From NCBI GenBank assembly GCA_040954595.2, contig CM082586.2, positions 5,084,001 to 5,148,000 of the forward strand: a stretch of 64,000 bases of DNA, written 5' to 3'. The first letter of the stretch is position 1. Each line of letters begins with the position of its first letter. The stretch is from Balanoglossus misakiensis (lineage: Eukaryota; Hemichordata). Of this stretch, positions 1 through 13,740 are shown one piece after another. The notes beneath the pieces were generated by a model. The model was not told the DNA's origin, made no database searches, and worked only from the letters and a program-made list of their open reading frames with translations. The position numbers were made by a program, and so were the translations under genes.

Positions 1-81
1 TACGGCAACCGTCACCATTGCGCTAGAGAAAAGCTGGTACAGATGATCAAAGAAAACATCAACCGATACCTGGTTTCTTAA
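1..81 (+). CDS. possible C-terminal end of a gene entering from the left
   Basis: Frame 1 is open from the first base to a TAA at 79-81 and gives 26 residues ending in INRYLVS. An amphipathic stretch (KLVQMIKENINRYL) looks protein-like. An open run this short is expected by chance about a quarter of the time, no acceptor site is visible because the window starts inside it, and I do not recognise the protein. An AATAAA lies only 14 bases after the stop, too close to be a convincing poly(A) signal. Treat as a hint only. Confidence 0.2.
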   Translation, partial: YGNRHHCAREKLVQMIKENINRYLVS

Positions 82-1239
82 TTTGAATGAGAGAATAAAT
101 TGGTATTTCTGATAAATTTGGCTGCAATATTCCGAAGAAGGAGGGTGATAATTTCCCTCCAAACAAAAGTAAGGGTATAATTTCAGACGCTCGTCTCTCT
201 TCTAACATGAGAGACGAGGAAGCGAGAGCTTGCAGGCCAACTCCCTTTTTGTTTCAAAACGTCGGGATTTGTGAAAAATGTTCAGAATTAAACATACGCA
301 CAACGTTTTTGTAGCTGACTTGCTTTGGAATAGCGTTTAACATTACGTCACGCGCGTGCGTGCGCGCCCACCGCCGGCGTTACTAAGCGATAACTCATAG
401 AAGAATTCTTTAGAGTCGAGCTCGCTTACAGAACGCCCGCCAGGCATATTCTACTGTATCGTTTACCAATTGATAAAAAGTATTAGAAGATTAAAATTTG
501 ACAGACGCGCGTGAATCGTGTTACAGATCACTCTTCAAAATGTATTCTAAGAAAAAAATGAAATCTTTGTGGGATAGGTACAGTAGATTTTTTTTATTTA
601 ATCGGGGAGAAACTACTAAAGGTTTCTTTCAAATGTAGTCTATGAAATTCGAGTTGCGTCTTTCCTAATCATATTAAAATCTTTTCGAAAATTACGAAGT
701 ATGGGACCGTCTTGTTTGAAGTTCTGGGGAAGCTATAAATGACACGCGGATCAAATAATCGACTTCAGAAATCGTCCCAATTTGATTTCTTCTAAGCGGA
801 GGATGTTTCTTGTGTAGAAATGGTTGGTTCACGGCGTAACTCTACCCACTCTACACCTTCATTTTTTATTCATGCGACGTTCGGGTCGCGTTTTCTGCTG
901 CGAAATTAATGCTACAAGAGGTCGGGGGGATTTAAATTCTCAGAAAAGTGAAAGTCAGATTTTCACACGGCCATCGGTATTTTTTTTATCAATCGTTTTT
1001 GTTTCAAAGATCCTTGACAATGGACGTAACACATACGTGACAGTTGCGAGTAAATGCGAAAAGGAGCAATTACGTTGCAATTAATCTTTGTTCCGAAACT
1101 CAATTTTGTGCAAACGAAGGAGCCAGGAAATGTACTCCTAAAATCAATGAAGTGTCAAGTAGACATTAAGAGGTGGGGTGGTTGTATGAGCAACGAATGT
1201 CAATATTGGCGTAAATCATAATTTGCAATAAGTATCTTT
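82..1239. other. no gene seen
   Basis: AT-rich sequence with one CpG-rich patch around 350-440. An 86-codon open frame at 824-1084 has no domain or splice context and is probably chance. Confidence 0.5.
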
Positions 1240-1470
<231 letters not shown>

Positions 1471-4400
1471 TTATACCCGTTCAACAACTTATTATCAAAA
1501 TTCCACCGTTCCTGTTATTTACGTTGCAAATAATCCGGTAGACGTATTCAATATTGTTTTCCAGAATTGAATATCAATTATTATCGTGTCTCAGACACTG
1601 TAGCTAAATAGAGGGCGCTATCCCTACTTTTGAAATATTCTTCGTATTATTCTCGGTGTCCTTTGCATCACTTCATGCTGAGTGCGCTTGTATTTTCTCG
1701 TAAGGGGCGCTGTTGCACTGGGATGGTGAGAAACACTCGACTGGCGGGATGCGCACTTGAAAATTAATTTTGCTTCGTCTCTGTCTGTCTGTCTACCTGC
1801 CATTGCCTGTCCATCTATTTCTTTAAACGTTTGCGATAAGGTAACAAAACCCAGTGGAAGTTAGTCAAACACAAGTGTACGCTGCAAAACTGACTGGCGT
1901 TGGATTTGTGTACAACGTCACGACTTTAAGACACATTGCCATCAAGCGTCCGCTGGATGACTGAACAATGCAAAGATACAATTGGACATATTTTGTGGTG
2001 ACTGACCTCTTTTTCACACACAATACTTTTTATAAATGTGCCAAACTTACTAATTAACCCAAATCGAACTGAAGAGAAAGACCACGAGGCCTCCACTTTT
2101 TACCGGGTCATTAATCACCGAGTCTTCAGTGGGTGGTCAACAAAAATTCAGTATACAATATTTAATATCGTTAATATAGACCCACGGGATGCCTTGTTTA
2201 ATGGAATAAATATTGAATGTATAAATATTTAATTGATATTAAAATAGATCGCAAACCTGGATGAAGTTGACATTAAAAACATTTTAAGGAACGCAGAAAA
2301 TTTAATTAAGGTGGAATTGGTACGTCTCACCTGATAGAAACAATTACTGTATATGTAAATGGGGTAACGTTTTCAGCCTTAAAACAATACCAAAGCATTG
2401 TTTGCAGTGATATACACAGTGCAAAGTAACAAACACATCATGAACAGACAGACATGACATCATGAGCCTGTTTGCACATTCCGTATGTAAATCGTTCGGC
2501 TAAACTTCACACTTGTATCGACGAAACACTCTCAAATCTAATGACGGAGATCAAATCATTTTAAGATGCGATGTCCACTAATTGCTTAGTACAATAATAT
2601 CATTGATACCGTCTTAAAGTCTATAAAGTGTTGGCATAATTACAAAAATAATCTTCAGTGCGGTTTCATGAAATATAATCTCATGTATCGATTTCTATTG
2701 AGGTACCTTTTATAGTGAAATTCTGTTTTCCATCCGGAATAGCTTCTGAGGGATAATGAACAATAGCGATCAAACAGCTACGACAAATTTAGTAAATAGT
2801 GTATGTTTTCATTAATAAATGTTAGTTATCATTCGAAAAGCTGATAAACACGTTTTTTACAACGGGCTGCTTAAACGGTAATCTTGAAACTGTCATTAAA
2901 ATGAGCAAAACGTGAGCACATTTTTACATTTTTGTAATGAGTTTTGATCGTAAAAACGCGAAACAATACAATTAAATTTTTGGGTAGTCAAATTTTAATG
3001 GCGGACACACGTGTGCCAGAAATTCGTTGCATTTCACAATTCGGTGCGGGGCCTGGCGCGCAAGCGAACGGCGTCTGTCTTCTGTGGAGCGGCAAAGGCA
3101 ATATATATCTGTCGGACAAACGCCGGCCCGAAGTAAATTTGCAATTATTGTCGGCTGCCGCTTGTTTAATAATTGTCACTAATCGAGATCATATGTATTC
3201 GTCGGGCTTAATATCCTAATTGGATGTCACGTTTTAGTGAAGGCAGCAGAGAGTCGTGACGCGAGAAACAATACAGCGGTTTGATTGACGCTCGGTTCTA
3301 TTTGCCGTCCTTTCGCACACAGAAATGGGCCAGTGCCGTATCCACGGCAACAGAAGTCGTGACTAGACGCATCTTGCCAATAGGAATGGCAACATCCGGG
3401 TCTTTTCGACGAAAAAGATGTTTTAGATTTTTCTATGAGTTCCGCATATTGAACAGTTCGCAGAACTAAAGGACTTAAAACTTGGTGCAGAATTATTTCA
3501 GGTTGAGTATAAAAGCTCTCGGATAACACAATGAAACTTGAGTGAAAAGCGTCGATAAAAGACCCGAAAACCCCATAATGATGCGGTCCACTGCCTCCAT
3601 GGTTATTCCGACATTCACATCACGACAACCATTGTTTGTGCCAACGGTTAATTAAAAACAACAACGTTAACAAGGCCATCCCATACAACATCTATAAGTT
3701 CACAACTGGTCTCTATACAGAGAAGGTTTTAACGAGGCCATTCCGCATAAGATCTAAGTTCACAATCGGTTCACAATCGGTTGCAAGGACCGATGGACCG
3801 AGCGCGTGATACACTCCAGATAGTTGGTCACAAGTCAAGGAAGACGGGAGTTCGGATCCAGTCAGCGCACTCCAGTCGACTGCCAACGGGCTCCGCAGCC
3901 ACTGTGCACCTGTCGATCTGACGTCATCCGACGCGACGTGCATCATGTCAATTACGGTATTTGCAGCGGTTAAATGACGTAATGATTGTCGATGCGTTGA
4001 AAATGTTCATTATTGTGAAAACTTGAAGGCAGATTAAACTATTATCATCTTCTGTCGTGATTATATCGCGTTGATGTTTGCTACGGACTGTCAAATCGGC
4101 GTTTTCCCCCAGCGAGTAACGTGGTATGCAACTGGGGTTAGTGTTAGTGTTACTGGGGCTTTAAGACGTCATACCGCATTTTTGAATTTTCTCTCCCTCG
4201 GTCGGTGCTTTCATTGCATAATTCAAACAAAAAGAAAAAGAAATGGCGACTCCAACTGAAGTACCCGACCCTTAAGGTAAAAGTTTTTTTATTTTAATTT
4301 TCATCATACAATAAGAATGGAGTCACACACATTGCGGTACGGCAGTGGGGACGGTCGAGTGAAGCTCGCGTCACTTAATGTCATTTGCGCAAATATATTA

Positions 4401-4635
4401 AACTTAGATAATGGGGCCATTGAAATATGGCTGGCAATCAATTATGCCAAGACACTGGATGCTAAGGTCGAATGTTTTAGAAGACAATACACAGTCGATT
4501 CATCTATTAGATTAAGGCATTTAATTATGAAAAACGCCGGATTGTTATTCCTTTAACGTTTAACATATTTCTCTAGACATTGTCCACATGGCAGTCCAAA
4601 TATCTCAGTCTGCTACAACGCATTCGTCGTTTGTT
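1471..4635. other. intergenic, no gene supported
   Basis: No exon with flanking splice sites could be built. Around 2944-3230 both strands are open and CpG content rises. That fits a CpG-rich noncoding element better than a gene, because neither frame shows a domain. Confidence 0.45.
3668..3779. repeat. degenerate tandem duplication, about 55-bp unit
   Basis: Two adjacent units share AACxAGGCCAT...CATA...ATCTA...AAGTTCACAA, followed by a local 12-bp repeat (TTCACAATCGG twice). Divergence between the units is visible by eye. Confidence 0.6.
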
Positions 4636-4705
4636 TATGTATGTATGTGTGTATGTATGTATGTATGTATGCATGTATGTAAGTATGTGTGTATTTATGT
4701 ATTTA
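4636..4705. repeat. GTAT/GTGT microsatellite
   Basis: Roughly 70 bp of TATG units interrupted by TGTG and TGCATG variants. Confidence 0.9.
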
Positions 4706-7700
4706 AACAATACAGTCGTAAAACCATAAATGTACATTTACGTACCCCGGTTTACGACGATTGAGATGGCTTTGTATAATGGGCTATTACAAGAAATGAA
4801 GACAATAATTATGATTGATCGCGTCGATTACATCAGTCTACTGTTTAAGTAGGACGTTTAGCGTATGCCATGTCTGACGGAATGACCTTCACAGACACGG
4901 ACGGAAAGTGCTCCATGAGAGGTCAACCCTTACAGTGGTTTAGACTTGGAAAATCATAGTGCGTCCATCATTTGTGCAGTCAGGCTTGTACACAGTTGAA
5001 AATCAGAGAACACTGTGCGTACAATGAACGAAAAATCGCACGGATGGTGATAAAAAAAACAAAAGAAACGCCGCGTCAAAGAAGTTATGACCACTAGACA
5101 ATTTTCCGAACTCCGCGAGACCAGGCAGTTTACACGAGGGCATTCTCGTGTGACACAGGACAAATATGTTGGTCCATCGTGTTAAATGCTACAAAAGTTA
5201 CATTTTCTGTTAAACTCTGCACCTATTCTAGTTTTATACAAAGGTTGACTTGTATTACTTGTGTAGCAACCCCGTTGATACGGTAATTCACTTGACCAAG
5301 TCTCGTGAGATCTCACAGTGAGACGAAAATCATCTATTGATGGCCAACATGGTTTGTATTTCCTGACCAACATTTTTGATTAATATTCGTGAAAAGTTTG
5401 ACACGTGCAACTAGACCCCAAAACGGGGGCAATCCAAGTAACCCCCCTGTCGTAAAATTGCAATAATGCCAAAGTGACCTGATTCTTTGTACGAATTTGT
5501 GAACAAAGCGACACAAGTATAGAGAATATTCCTCAAAAAGCTAAATATTGTCGTTGACATTACGGGCCGTGCAACCAATGCCCACATCCACGGGTCTCGC
5601 CTGTTGCTTTTACGGCGGGTGCTTCATCGAGTATCCCGTCACCATCCCACATTCCAAACACAATGCAGATTCGACAAAGCGAACGACAAAAATGTTTTCA
5701 ATTCGCTGTGAGGGGGAGGGGTGGTAAAAGAACGTGATTGCCAAAAATGTACCAGCACCACACCGTTAATAAGCTAAAAGCTCAGCAATTTCCTGAATGC
5801 TTTCAAGGATATGAACAAGAAGCGACAGTTTATACAAGAAATGAACACAGCAAAAAAAAGCCAAAAAGTTACCGTTAAAGGACCTTTAAAGGAATAATTT
5901 GACTTACGGCTAATCTGTCCTTCGAGCGAAGTTCTGAAGACGGTCCTCGCGGGTTGCGTCGATCTGGTCTAGTGGTGTGACGCGCGCCTCTACCGAAGTG
6001 TTCTCGCGAGAAGGCCCTATCCACAGAGCAGCTCCGGAGTATTAGCAACTAGTCTGTTCGTGGGTACTGAAAAAAACGTATTACCGCCAGAGCGTGACCG
6101 CAATGCTTCAACTACCCGGCTGATAACATCGTATCATCTTGGCTATTATGAAGGCTCTCATATTTATATGAATATACATGTGAACGTCGATGAATCCGCT
6201 ATATCAAACCAATGGTGCATTACCCACTAGCAATATGAGTATAATTAATAGCGATTTGGGAAATATTTAAGTTATCAGACTCTTTTATGGCAGACTGTAA
6301 TCTTTTTTGTCGTTTTGCACTGTCTGGAAATTCGGAAAATATTGTTTAATGTTCCTTCGCTAAAATGAAACATTATTGGGGTAATTTGCTCTGGCCAGAA
6401 CGTTAAGACGAAATAAATTACAGCAGTTATATTTAACTGAAGCTTCCATCTCCCAACTTTGTATGTCAAACTTTGCGAATGTCATGTTCTCAGCCCGGGG
6501 CGCGTTGCTCCGCGCGTCCTTGCGCTCAACAGGGTCACGGGCGCAAACACCCGCCGCCATCTTGCCGATCGTCTGCCGTTCGTAAGGACAAATCAAACGA
6601 TGACACCCTTTGTGTTCAAACTCAGGCTAAATTGAGATTAATTTTTCCCCGTTACGCGCAAGGGCAAATGACAGTTTGGCTTTGACAAACACAACTCTAT
6701 AAATCAATTAATTAAGTGAATCATGAAGGTCAACTTTTGGCGTTGTGTGTCTTATAGTGACATTCGGGAGGAAAGTTCATTTTCCCCTTAGTTCTTTTGT
6801 CTGCTTTATTCAGATAGTGCTCAAAATTCGTTGTTACTTTGCTCGAACCAAATTGGGATTTTGAGAAGACCTCTAAGTCACATTTTAGTAAACTCAAGTC
6901 TTCATCTACACAGAGGGTAAATAAGGTCATTGGATCAATCGTTCACTTGTTGAAATTAACAGCGACTTTTGATTGATTAAATTAAGTCTAAAGCGAAAGT
7001 TTGTTTTTCAGTAATAATAGGCCAAGTTAATCAGTTCGGGGTTCGTCAAGAAAGACACTGAATGGTTATAAGTCGTGCTCGTATTTGTAAAATAAACACA
7101 CAGATTAATTTGATGAAAATTTCGCCCTCATTACCATGATCGATTACAACCGGGAATGTATGCGGTATGAAAGTAGAAACCTTGTTCAATATCGAAATTA
7201 ACGTTTATGACCCACGCACACGCCACGCTTGCAAGAGTTTGCCCTTCCTGTCCTTTACTTGTGCTACGGGCAACCACGCATGGCTGAGCCGGCGTATAGT
7301 GTCGGCGGGCTCCTCGTGAATTCGTGAGATTCTTCATAGAAAAAAAACCCCGACGTAATTGTTGTAGCAACAATGGCTGAAATGTCTGTAAAGCCAAACA
7401 AATAACCGTGGTAAAGTAATCACTTCATTGGAAAGTTAGAATCCGAGTAAATGGGGCCAATTTTATTATTACTGACAGTGCAGAAGTGAACGCGCCTGAA
7501 TTATTGCTCTTGGCTCAAGGCAGCGTTGCAGGGTATAATTATAAAGGGCGGTACACACAAGCACTCGGTGAGTGTTCCTGATGGTTAGCATGGGTTGTAA
7601 GTTACTACAGCTTTTTTGCAAACTGACAGTGAGGAGATGTCATTAAATAACGGTACAAAGAGGAACCTGTTCATTGTCGGGAGCTTTAGCTCGTCTTAGG

Positions 7701-10700
7701 GGCAATTGAACTGCACTGACAACGATTGGAATCTAAGCCGAAATGCAAACAGTGTCGCGGTTGCAGCAGACATCACATAATGAATTCGCGCAGATAAATT
7801 GTGGAGTTTTGGACAATTTAATTGTAATAATATCACTCCCCCCGAGGGCCGATAAATTTTAAGCGGCGTGTTGCTGAGAAATCGTGATCCGCGATATCGT
7901 TATACATCTGTCAACGGCCCTATCTCTAAACTACATCGACTCTGCAAAGGGGCGTACTATAACCTATAAATATTGTGTACTTGGGTTCCTGGACGCACCC
8001 CATTGCTTTAGCTTCCGCTAACACGGGAGCTACAAATGACAAATGACAACACTTGCAATATTAGATATCTGCCATATTTGTGTACTGTATTGTGACCCCC
8101 GGTGCGGTTAGACATTGGTCATTTCCCTATTACGACTTCCATACTACAATCTCCCGGCCAACATGTGTGAAGACATTTCACCACAACAATGTCCACATCA
8201 GAAACAGGTGTTGACTCGAAAATTCTGTTCGAGCGACGTGGACAGCACGGGGCCTCTAGGGAGCAAGACATCATTAATCTGTTGCTACCGCGGCCATTGA
8301 CAACAACAATACTGAACAAAAAATTGGCAAAAATAAGGACCATTGTAGTCGTAATCATCCTCGGCATCATGACAATTGTGCTAATAACACACTCGCCCAC
8401 TCGAAACGACTAATAATTGAATATAAGTTTACAGTTATGAACCTGAATTATTTATGGATTTTGATGAGGTATGTCTAATTAAGAAGACACCTTTACCGTG
8501 ACATAATCATACCCTGAATAAATTATAACAGTAAACGAAATTTTCGTGGCAAGTGCCTTTGCTTAAAGTTTCTCCTTCGCCTACGCTTGCGGCATCAACG
8601 CACCCCAAGCAGTGAGACCTTATCATGGAAACCCTGTAGTTCAACCGGCCAGTAAATGGCGAATCGCTGTTCGTCTGCATGGTCGAAAGTGGTTTCGAAG
8701 AAGCAAACTTTCCAATGCAAAACTACCAGGAAGGGTGCAAATTTCACCTGTACTGATTACCCACTGAGTTGCAAACACCGCTAATTACTGTTCGGTTAGA
8801 TTAAGACAAGTTGGATAAAATGACGATGGAAAGGAAAAGTAAAAAAAAAGCAATTTGTATTATGAAGTATTATTGAAGCATGGGTTAATTGAAGCCGGCT
8901 GGAAAAACGAATGTAATTAGTGCACCTACGCGTCATTGTGTGGCACAAGAACAAATTACCTTTCAATTTGCTTCAATTCGTTGCCTCTAATTAAATATTT
9001 ATGACCGGTGTATAAGTGTTCCCCGCAATTAATTTTTTTTACGCCACCGTGCGACAACCGTTTAAAGAATGTGATAAAAGTTTACGGGGAGTCTAAAATC
9101 TTAGAACGCGCATGCTCCGTTGCTGTAGATTTCTGAAGACTTGCGTGTGAGTTTTATGGAAGATGATTAATAGGCCACAGACAAAGAGAAACGAAGCGAA
9201 CTGCACTATTTTCAGGATGGACAGTAGCGTCGTGGCTTCAGTGGCAATCACCGTGACGGGCGTTTCAAATATAGCAGTGGGTCGCGTGTGAATCGAGTCT
9301 GGTTTTTCTACATCCGTGTGGCTAGGGGACAGGTGGCGAACGCTTTAATCACCGGTTTCGAAGTCGGTTCGCGATCTTCGTGACCAATAAACGACACACC
9401 CCTCTCTATCTCAAAGACCTCATACGGGCTTCTAAAAACAGACGCCCCTTTGCCGCACCAAAGTTATTCTATTCGCTGACCAATGTGCACAAGACTTATT
9501 TCAATTTCACAAGAAATGATCACAGAGGTGATATGTTTGGTCTCACCACAGTAAACCGACACAGAAAACAGCTGCTCGAATATACGCTAAGTTTACCAAC
9601 GCCAGCTCAACTGGAACCGGCTATTACATGCATAGACAAAAAAAAATAAAAAAGGGCACATTGACAACCATAAGAGCAGAAAAATAATTCGATAAACTTT
9701 CGACTAACTTTGTTGACATTTAACTTGAAAATGGGATCTGTATAATTTACGGGTGAAGATGGCGTTAAGAATGCCAGATCGATCAATCGCGCGATAGTGG
9801 GAATCTTTTAAAGGTGCGCTATGGTCTATTTGCCGTGTAAATGAAACTCGTATGAATATGTAATCTTCACTTACGTGGGTCTCCCTTTCTTTCTTCCTAA
9901 CGCTCAGTCCAGACTCATCTACGCGACTGTCGCTCTAACACGCCCGGCGCTAAGTTTTGCTGTCAACTCATTCCCCAGAGCGTTATACGCGCAGCTAATT
10001 CACCCGCCCGCAGACACGAAACATTTGGCAGATCACAAGTGGGCTGTTTTTATTCTCTCACAAAAACCAAACCGCACATGTACTTTTGTTTTTTTGACGA
10101 TTCTCTCGTGTGGGTACATTCGGGGCTTGTCGAATCTCACCCTCCCCCCTCTCTATACCCCAGGGCTGTTTTGCTTGCACACAGAAATGTCCTTGGTAAG
10201 AAACAAAGCGAATAGCAATGGCGAGATGTGTATTAAATCCTTCTTGTTTGTTGGCTAATTATAGGGAAATGCGGAGAAAAAACTTAAGTATCTAATTGTA
10301 TGTCTAGTTAGCGCTGAAAAAAACTTTACAAATCCACGAGCCGCTAAGCGCTTGTAAGGTGGTTAGTCTTAACTACCATCGTTGCAATGGAGAGAAGAAA
10401 AGACCTTTGAAGCTGTACACGCAGGATGACAATCACCGACGGAAATGTCACTAGGATCTTTATGGCCGGCTAAACAAACCAGTGGAGCGGAGAAGTGGAT
10501 GTGAGTGTCTGCAAGGGGGCTTTGGCGGACGAGGAAAATGGTGTAATTTCCGTGCGTTGTGGGCGATTGTTCCCGGTGGGACCATGTGAATTCACGTGCA
10601 AGGCAGACTCAACCTACCTGCGTGTAGAATCGCGGGACTCCTCAGTGCCGCACACCACCGTCAAAAGCGTTCTTCTCGGGTTCCCTTCAGTGGAAGCCCC

Positions 10701-13260
10701 GGCGCGAAGTTGTCTCGTCGCGAGGCTTCTCCGAATACGAAAGAACGATACAAAAAACAACTTCGGGTAATAAAGAAGAGCCGATGGAGATGTGATGTGC
10801 GTTCGCCTGAGTGCCCGTTCGCCTACTGCAGGGTTCCCCCCGAATCACCTACACCTAGAGCGGTATATACACTGTCCGGCGCAACAGTAATCACCTCCGC
10901 ACATCAGACAGTTATGTTTATCCTAGCCGGGTGCCTATCTAGCAAACGCTGCTTTCGCTCCATCACAATGGGGCCATAGATTCTGCTATATATTTGACTT
11001 TTGATGCTGCTGCAAAAGGGGGTATGATCCTAACCCGAGGGATGGTCTCGTCCGCACAAAGACGATGACGGACTCAACCCGAATGCGGTAATCCCATCGC
11101 CGCGGGGCCGAGCCTCCTATGAAAAGATACGAACGGAGACCAACACAGCTAATCCCATGTTTTCGTATTGTAACAGTCTTTTATTCCTTTTTTCCCTCTT
11201 ACAAAACAATTGTTAATAGAACACGGCAAATATATTCATCGGGGAAAATCCGTCGTAACAAGACACCACGCGAAAAAAAAGTTCAAAATAATTCTTATTC
11301 CGATTTCTGTTGAACGGTATTTCCCATGACTCCGTTCGTAATTAATTCACGGGAACAACAATCTGATTCTGAATCTATCTTCCCAGAATTGTTGCATCGT
11401 ATTTTGAAAAAGTGATTCAGTGCGTTTCGTCTCTTATCCCATCATTTTTACCCTTTAACGTTTTTTTTAAAGCCACAGAATTAACTAAATAGGATGGTTA
11501 TAAGCTGTCGGTTCCGCGACTACTTAATTATACATGACGCAAGTTGTCGGCAGCGATCGCACGGCATCCCGGGAAAGAAACGACAATGTTCCGCTGCCGA
11601 TAATAATGAGATGGCGTCATTGAAAATGTCATGTTTGCTCTATTGACGAACCTGACTCGAAATTACAATCGTATTGGCTAAATCGATTACAATCGTTTGG
11701 AGATGAATGCGGGTAGTAATAAACGAACGCAGAGAAAAGTGCTTGCGAACTAGAATGGTGCAGTGGGCGCTTCGGAACCTTGGGATAAGATTAAAAGCAA
11801 ACGCTCCGGTCTGACTCGGCCGCTGCCCCCGTCAATGATGCACGCATGCGCCAACGCCAAACTTCGGGAACCTGGTGTTTGTCACGTGGTGGTACTGCGT
11901 GATGTGTGTTTTCCTTGACATCGCCAAGTTTCTTAAAGTTACCGCCACGTGACACCAAACCACCACCACAACCACCGTCGTCGTCGAAAGACAAATATAA
12001 TCCTTTGTTGGTCTTCTCTTCATAACCAAAAAAACTTGATAATAACATTTCTATCATGCCGGTTCGTAACTCAATCGGTATCTGAATGAAATTTTAATTA
12101 ATCTGTATATTGGGGGTCAAGGACACGAAGATTAAATCTTCAAGAGATAAACTCAGAAAAATGCATTTTTAAAATGAAGGGACCTATCTTTAACGGGGAA
12201 TATTACTTTTCGAGATTAACCAACTCGCGATTTGTTTCAACTGATTAAATTTTCAGCGGAAAATGCAAAATTAAAGCAAAGTAAAAATCTAGCCAAGACA
12301 CAACTTAAAGGTAGAGTTGTGATCATGGGTTGAAAGATACACTGTGTTCAACTGGGCACCGACGACAGACAAAATCACACGGCGTCCAAACAAGATTGCC
12401 TACATGTACGTTGTAGGATGAGCGAACGTGATTAAAAGGCTCAACTCTAAGTAAATTTACCAATACAGACACAGGCCAAGCGGAATCGTTCACAAATCAA
12501 CGGAAACATGGCCGTTTAACGTAACCAAACAATGCTTTCACTGATTCGTGTCGCAAAACTGTTTTGAGAATTACGCCCGGTTGATGTTACGACTCGTGTT
12601 ACCGTCTCAGCACTGTAATCGGCGGCCGATTCCCGATTACCCGGCGAACAGTGAGTTACCCTCGACCCGGAACTTTGCGAGCAAACTCGGTGCGCGCGGA
12701 TATGGGAGTTAAAACATCGAATACTGACACACATGAATAAGTCATGACCACGAGGAAGATCGGATAAGGGATCAGCGTATTCTCATGTCAAAAAGTAAGT
12801 ACCGACCGGCATCGTCAACTATTCAAACTCCCGCGGCGGGAAGTGGGATTAAGGATGTACGATCAGTAAAATTGGAAATATTGTCATTTCTTTTAATTTT
12901 TAGACTCTCCTTTGTATGTTTAATGAAAATATGTAATAAAAATAGGGGTCACCGTGCTTATTTTCGAAATAAAAAGCCGTGACTTTAGTCAATAATTGAA
13001 GAAAAACTAATTTCAGCAATGCTTTTATGGGGGAACACATTTTACGAAGTTTATCTCAAAATATAGAGCGGAGATCATACTATTTTATCTGACCGATGAA
13101 TTTTATTTTTATTTGACTGAGGTATGTGTCAAATTTCGTGAAAATGAGTAGTGGTTAAAGTAGAGGTTAGTTTTCTAGCAATGGAGTGTAATCCTATAGG
13201 AAAAGACAAATGCGCACACGTTTGCTCAGTTTACGAGTTTACGTTCTGAGCTTCCATCCT
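4706..13260. other. long gene-poor stretch
   Basis: About 8.5 kb in which I cannot support an exon. Open frames near 9875-10258 and 10495-10979 lie in CpG-rich sequence, where overlapping frames are open together, and they encode no recognisable domain. AT-rich segments with clustered TAAT/ATTA cores occur at about 7780-7860 and 8880-9010 and could be regulatory. No tRNA-like A/B box pair was noticed. Confidence 0.45.
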
Positions 13261-13261
13261 T

Positions 13262-13488
13262 AAACGGACCGACGTGGAAGCGAGACGCGCCACATGGCAG
13301 GAGGATTTGCCAGGCAGACGCGGTAGCTGCCGGACTCTACGGGCGAGAGCGTCCCGCCGCCGCCGGTGGTATAGAGCATTACGCGTATAGGATGTCTTGA
13401 GCGACGTCGAAGAAGCGTGTGCACTTTCAGTTAAATCCCCTTCTCACACATTCTCTCGTTACTTCGACTTTATCAATAATTTGCTGAA
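13262..13488 (+). promoter_or_regulatory. CpG-rich patch ahead of an orphan start codon
   Basis: A short CpG-dense, GC-rich stretch (densest at 13315-13375) turns into pyrimidine-rich sequence and then an ATG in good context at 13489. This resembles a CpG promoter with a 5' UTR. No experimental or homology support is available. Confidence 0.3.
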
Positions 13489-13740
13489 ATGGCCTCGATT
13501 CGCTTAAATATTAAACGCATCCGCGCGGTAGCGGCTTGGATTATATATCTAAGTTTACTTTCGCCCACTGCAGTTAATTCCATATTTTGGAAATGGATAT
13601 TTTCGCGTGAAACAAACCCTTTTGGATTATGCCCCATTTCTGGTATTGGTGTTTTAAAAAAAATAAAACGTGATGCTTTATTTCTGTGCTTGACGACTGT
13701 ACAGCTCAAAATGTGCAGTTGTACAAATAAGTTACTTTGA
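13489..13740 (+). CDS. orphan candidate start exon with signal-peptide-like N terminus
   Basis: ATG in context GAAATGG opens 83 codons. The first 32 residues show a basic N-region, a hydrophobic core (AAWIIYLSLL) and a small-residue end (TAVNS), as in a signal peptide. After this come FWKW and a few cysteines. A possible GT donor follows the codons for CPIS at about 13640. No downstream exon could be joined before the opposite-strand KHK gene begins, and no RWNC or CKCHG motifs of a Wnt gene were seen, so I do not name it. It may be a real first exon with a very long intron, a short secreted peptide, or chance. Confidence 0.25.
   Translation: MASIRLNIKRIRAVAAWIIYLSLLSPTAVNSIFWKWIFSRETNPFGLCPISGIGVLKKIKRDALFLCLTTVQLKMCSCTNKLL

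Noticed and set aside
2944-3219. Open frames on both strands with an ATGGCGGA motif
   Set aside because: Both strands are open because of base composition, and neither product shows a recognisable feature.
9875-10258. 127-codon plus-strand frame
   Set aside because: No signal peptide or domain, and mixed low-complexity composition; best explained by chance.
10495-10979. Two overlapping plus-strand frames of 91 and 127 codons
   Set aside because: Both frames are open together in CpG-rich sequence, with no domain, no splice context and no homolog I recognise.
13489-13740. Naming the candidate exon as a Wnt gene
   Set aside because: Resemblance is limited to spacing of hydrophobic and Trp residues, and none of the diagnostic Wnt exons are present in the window.
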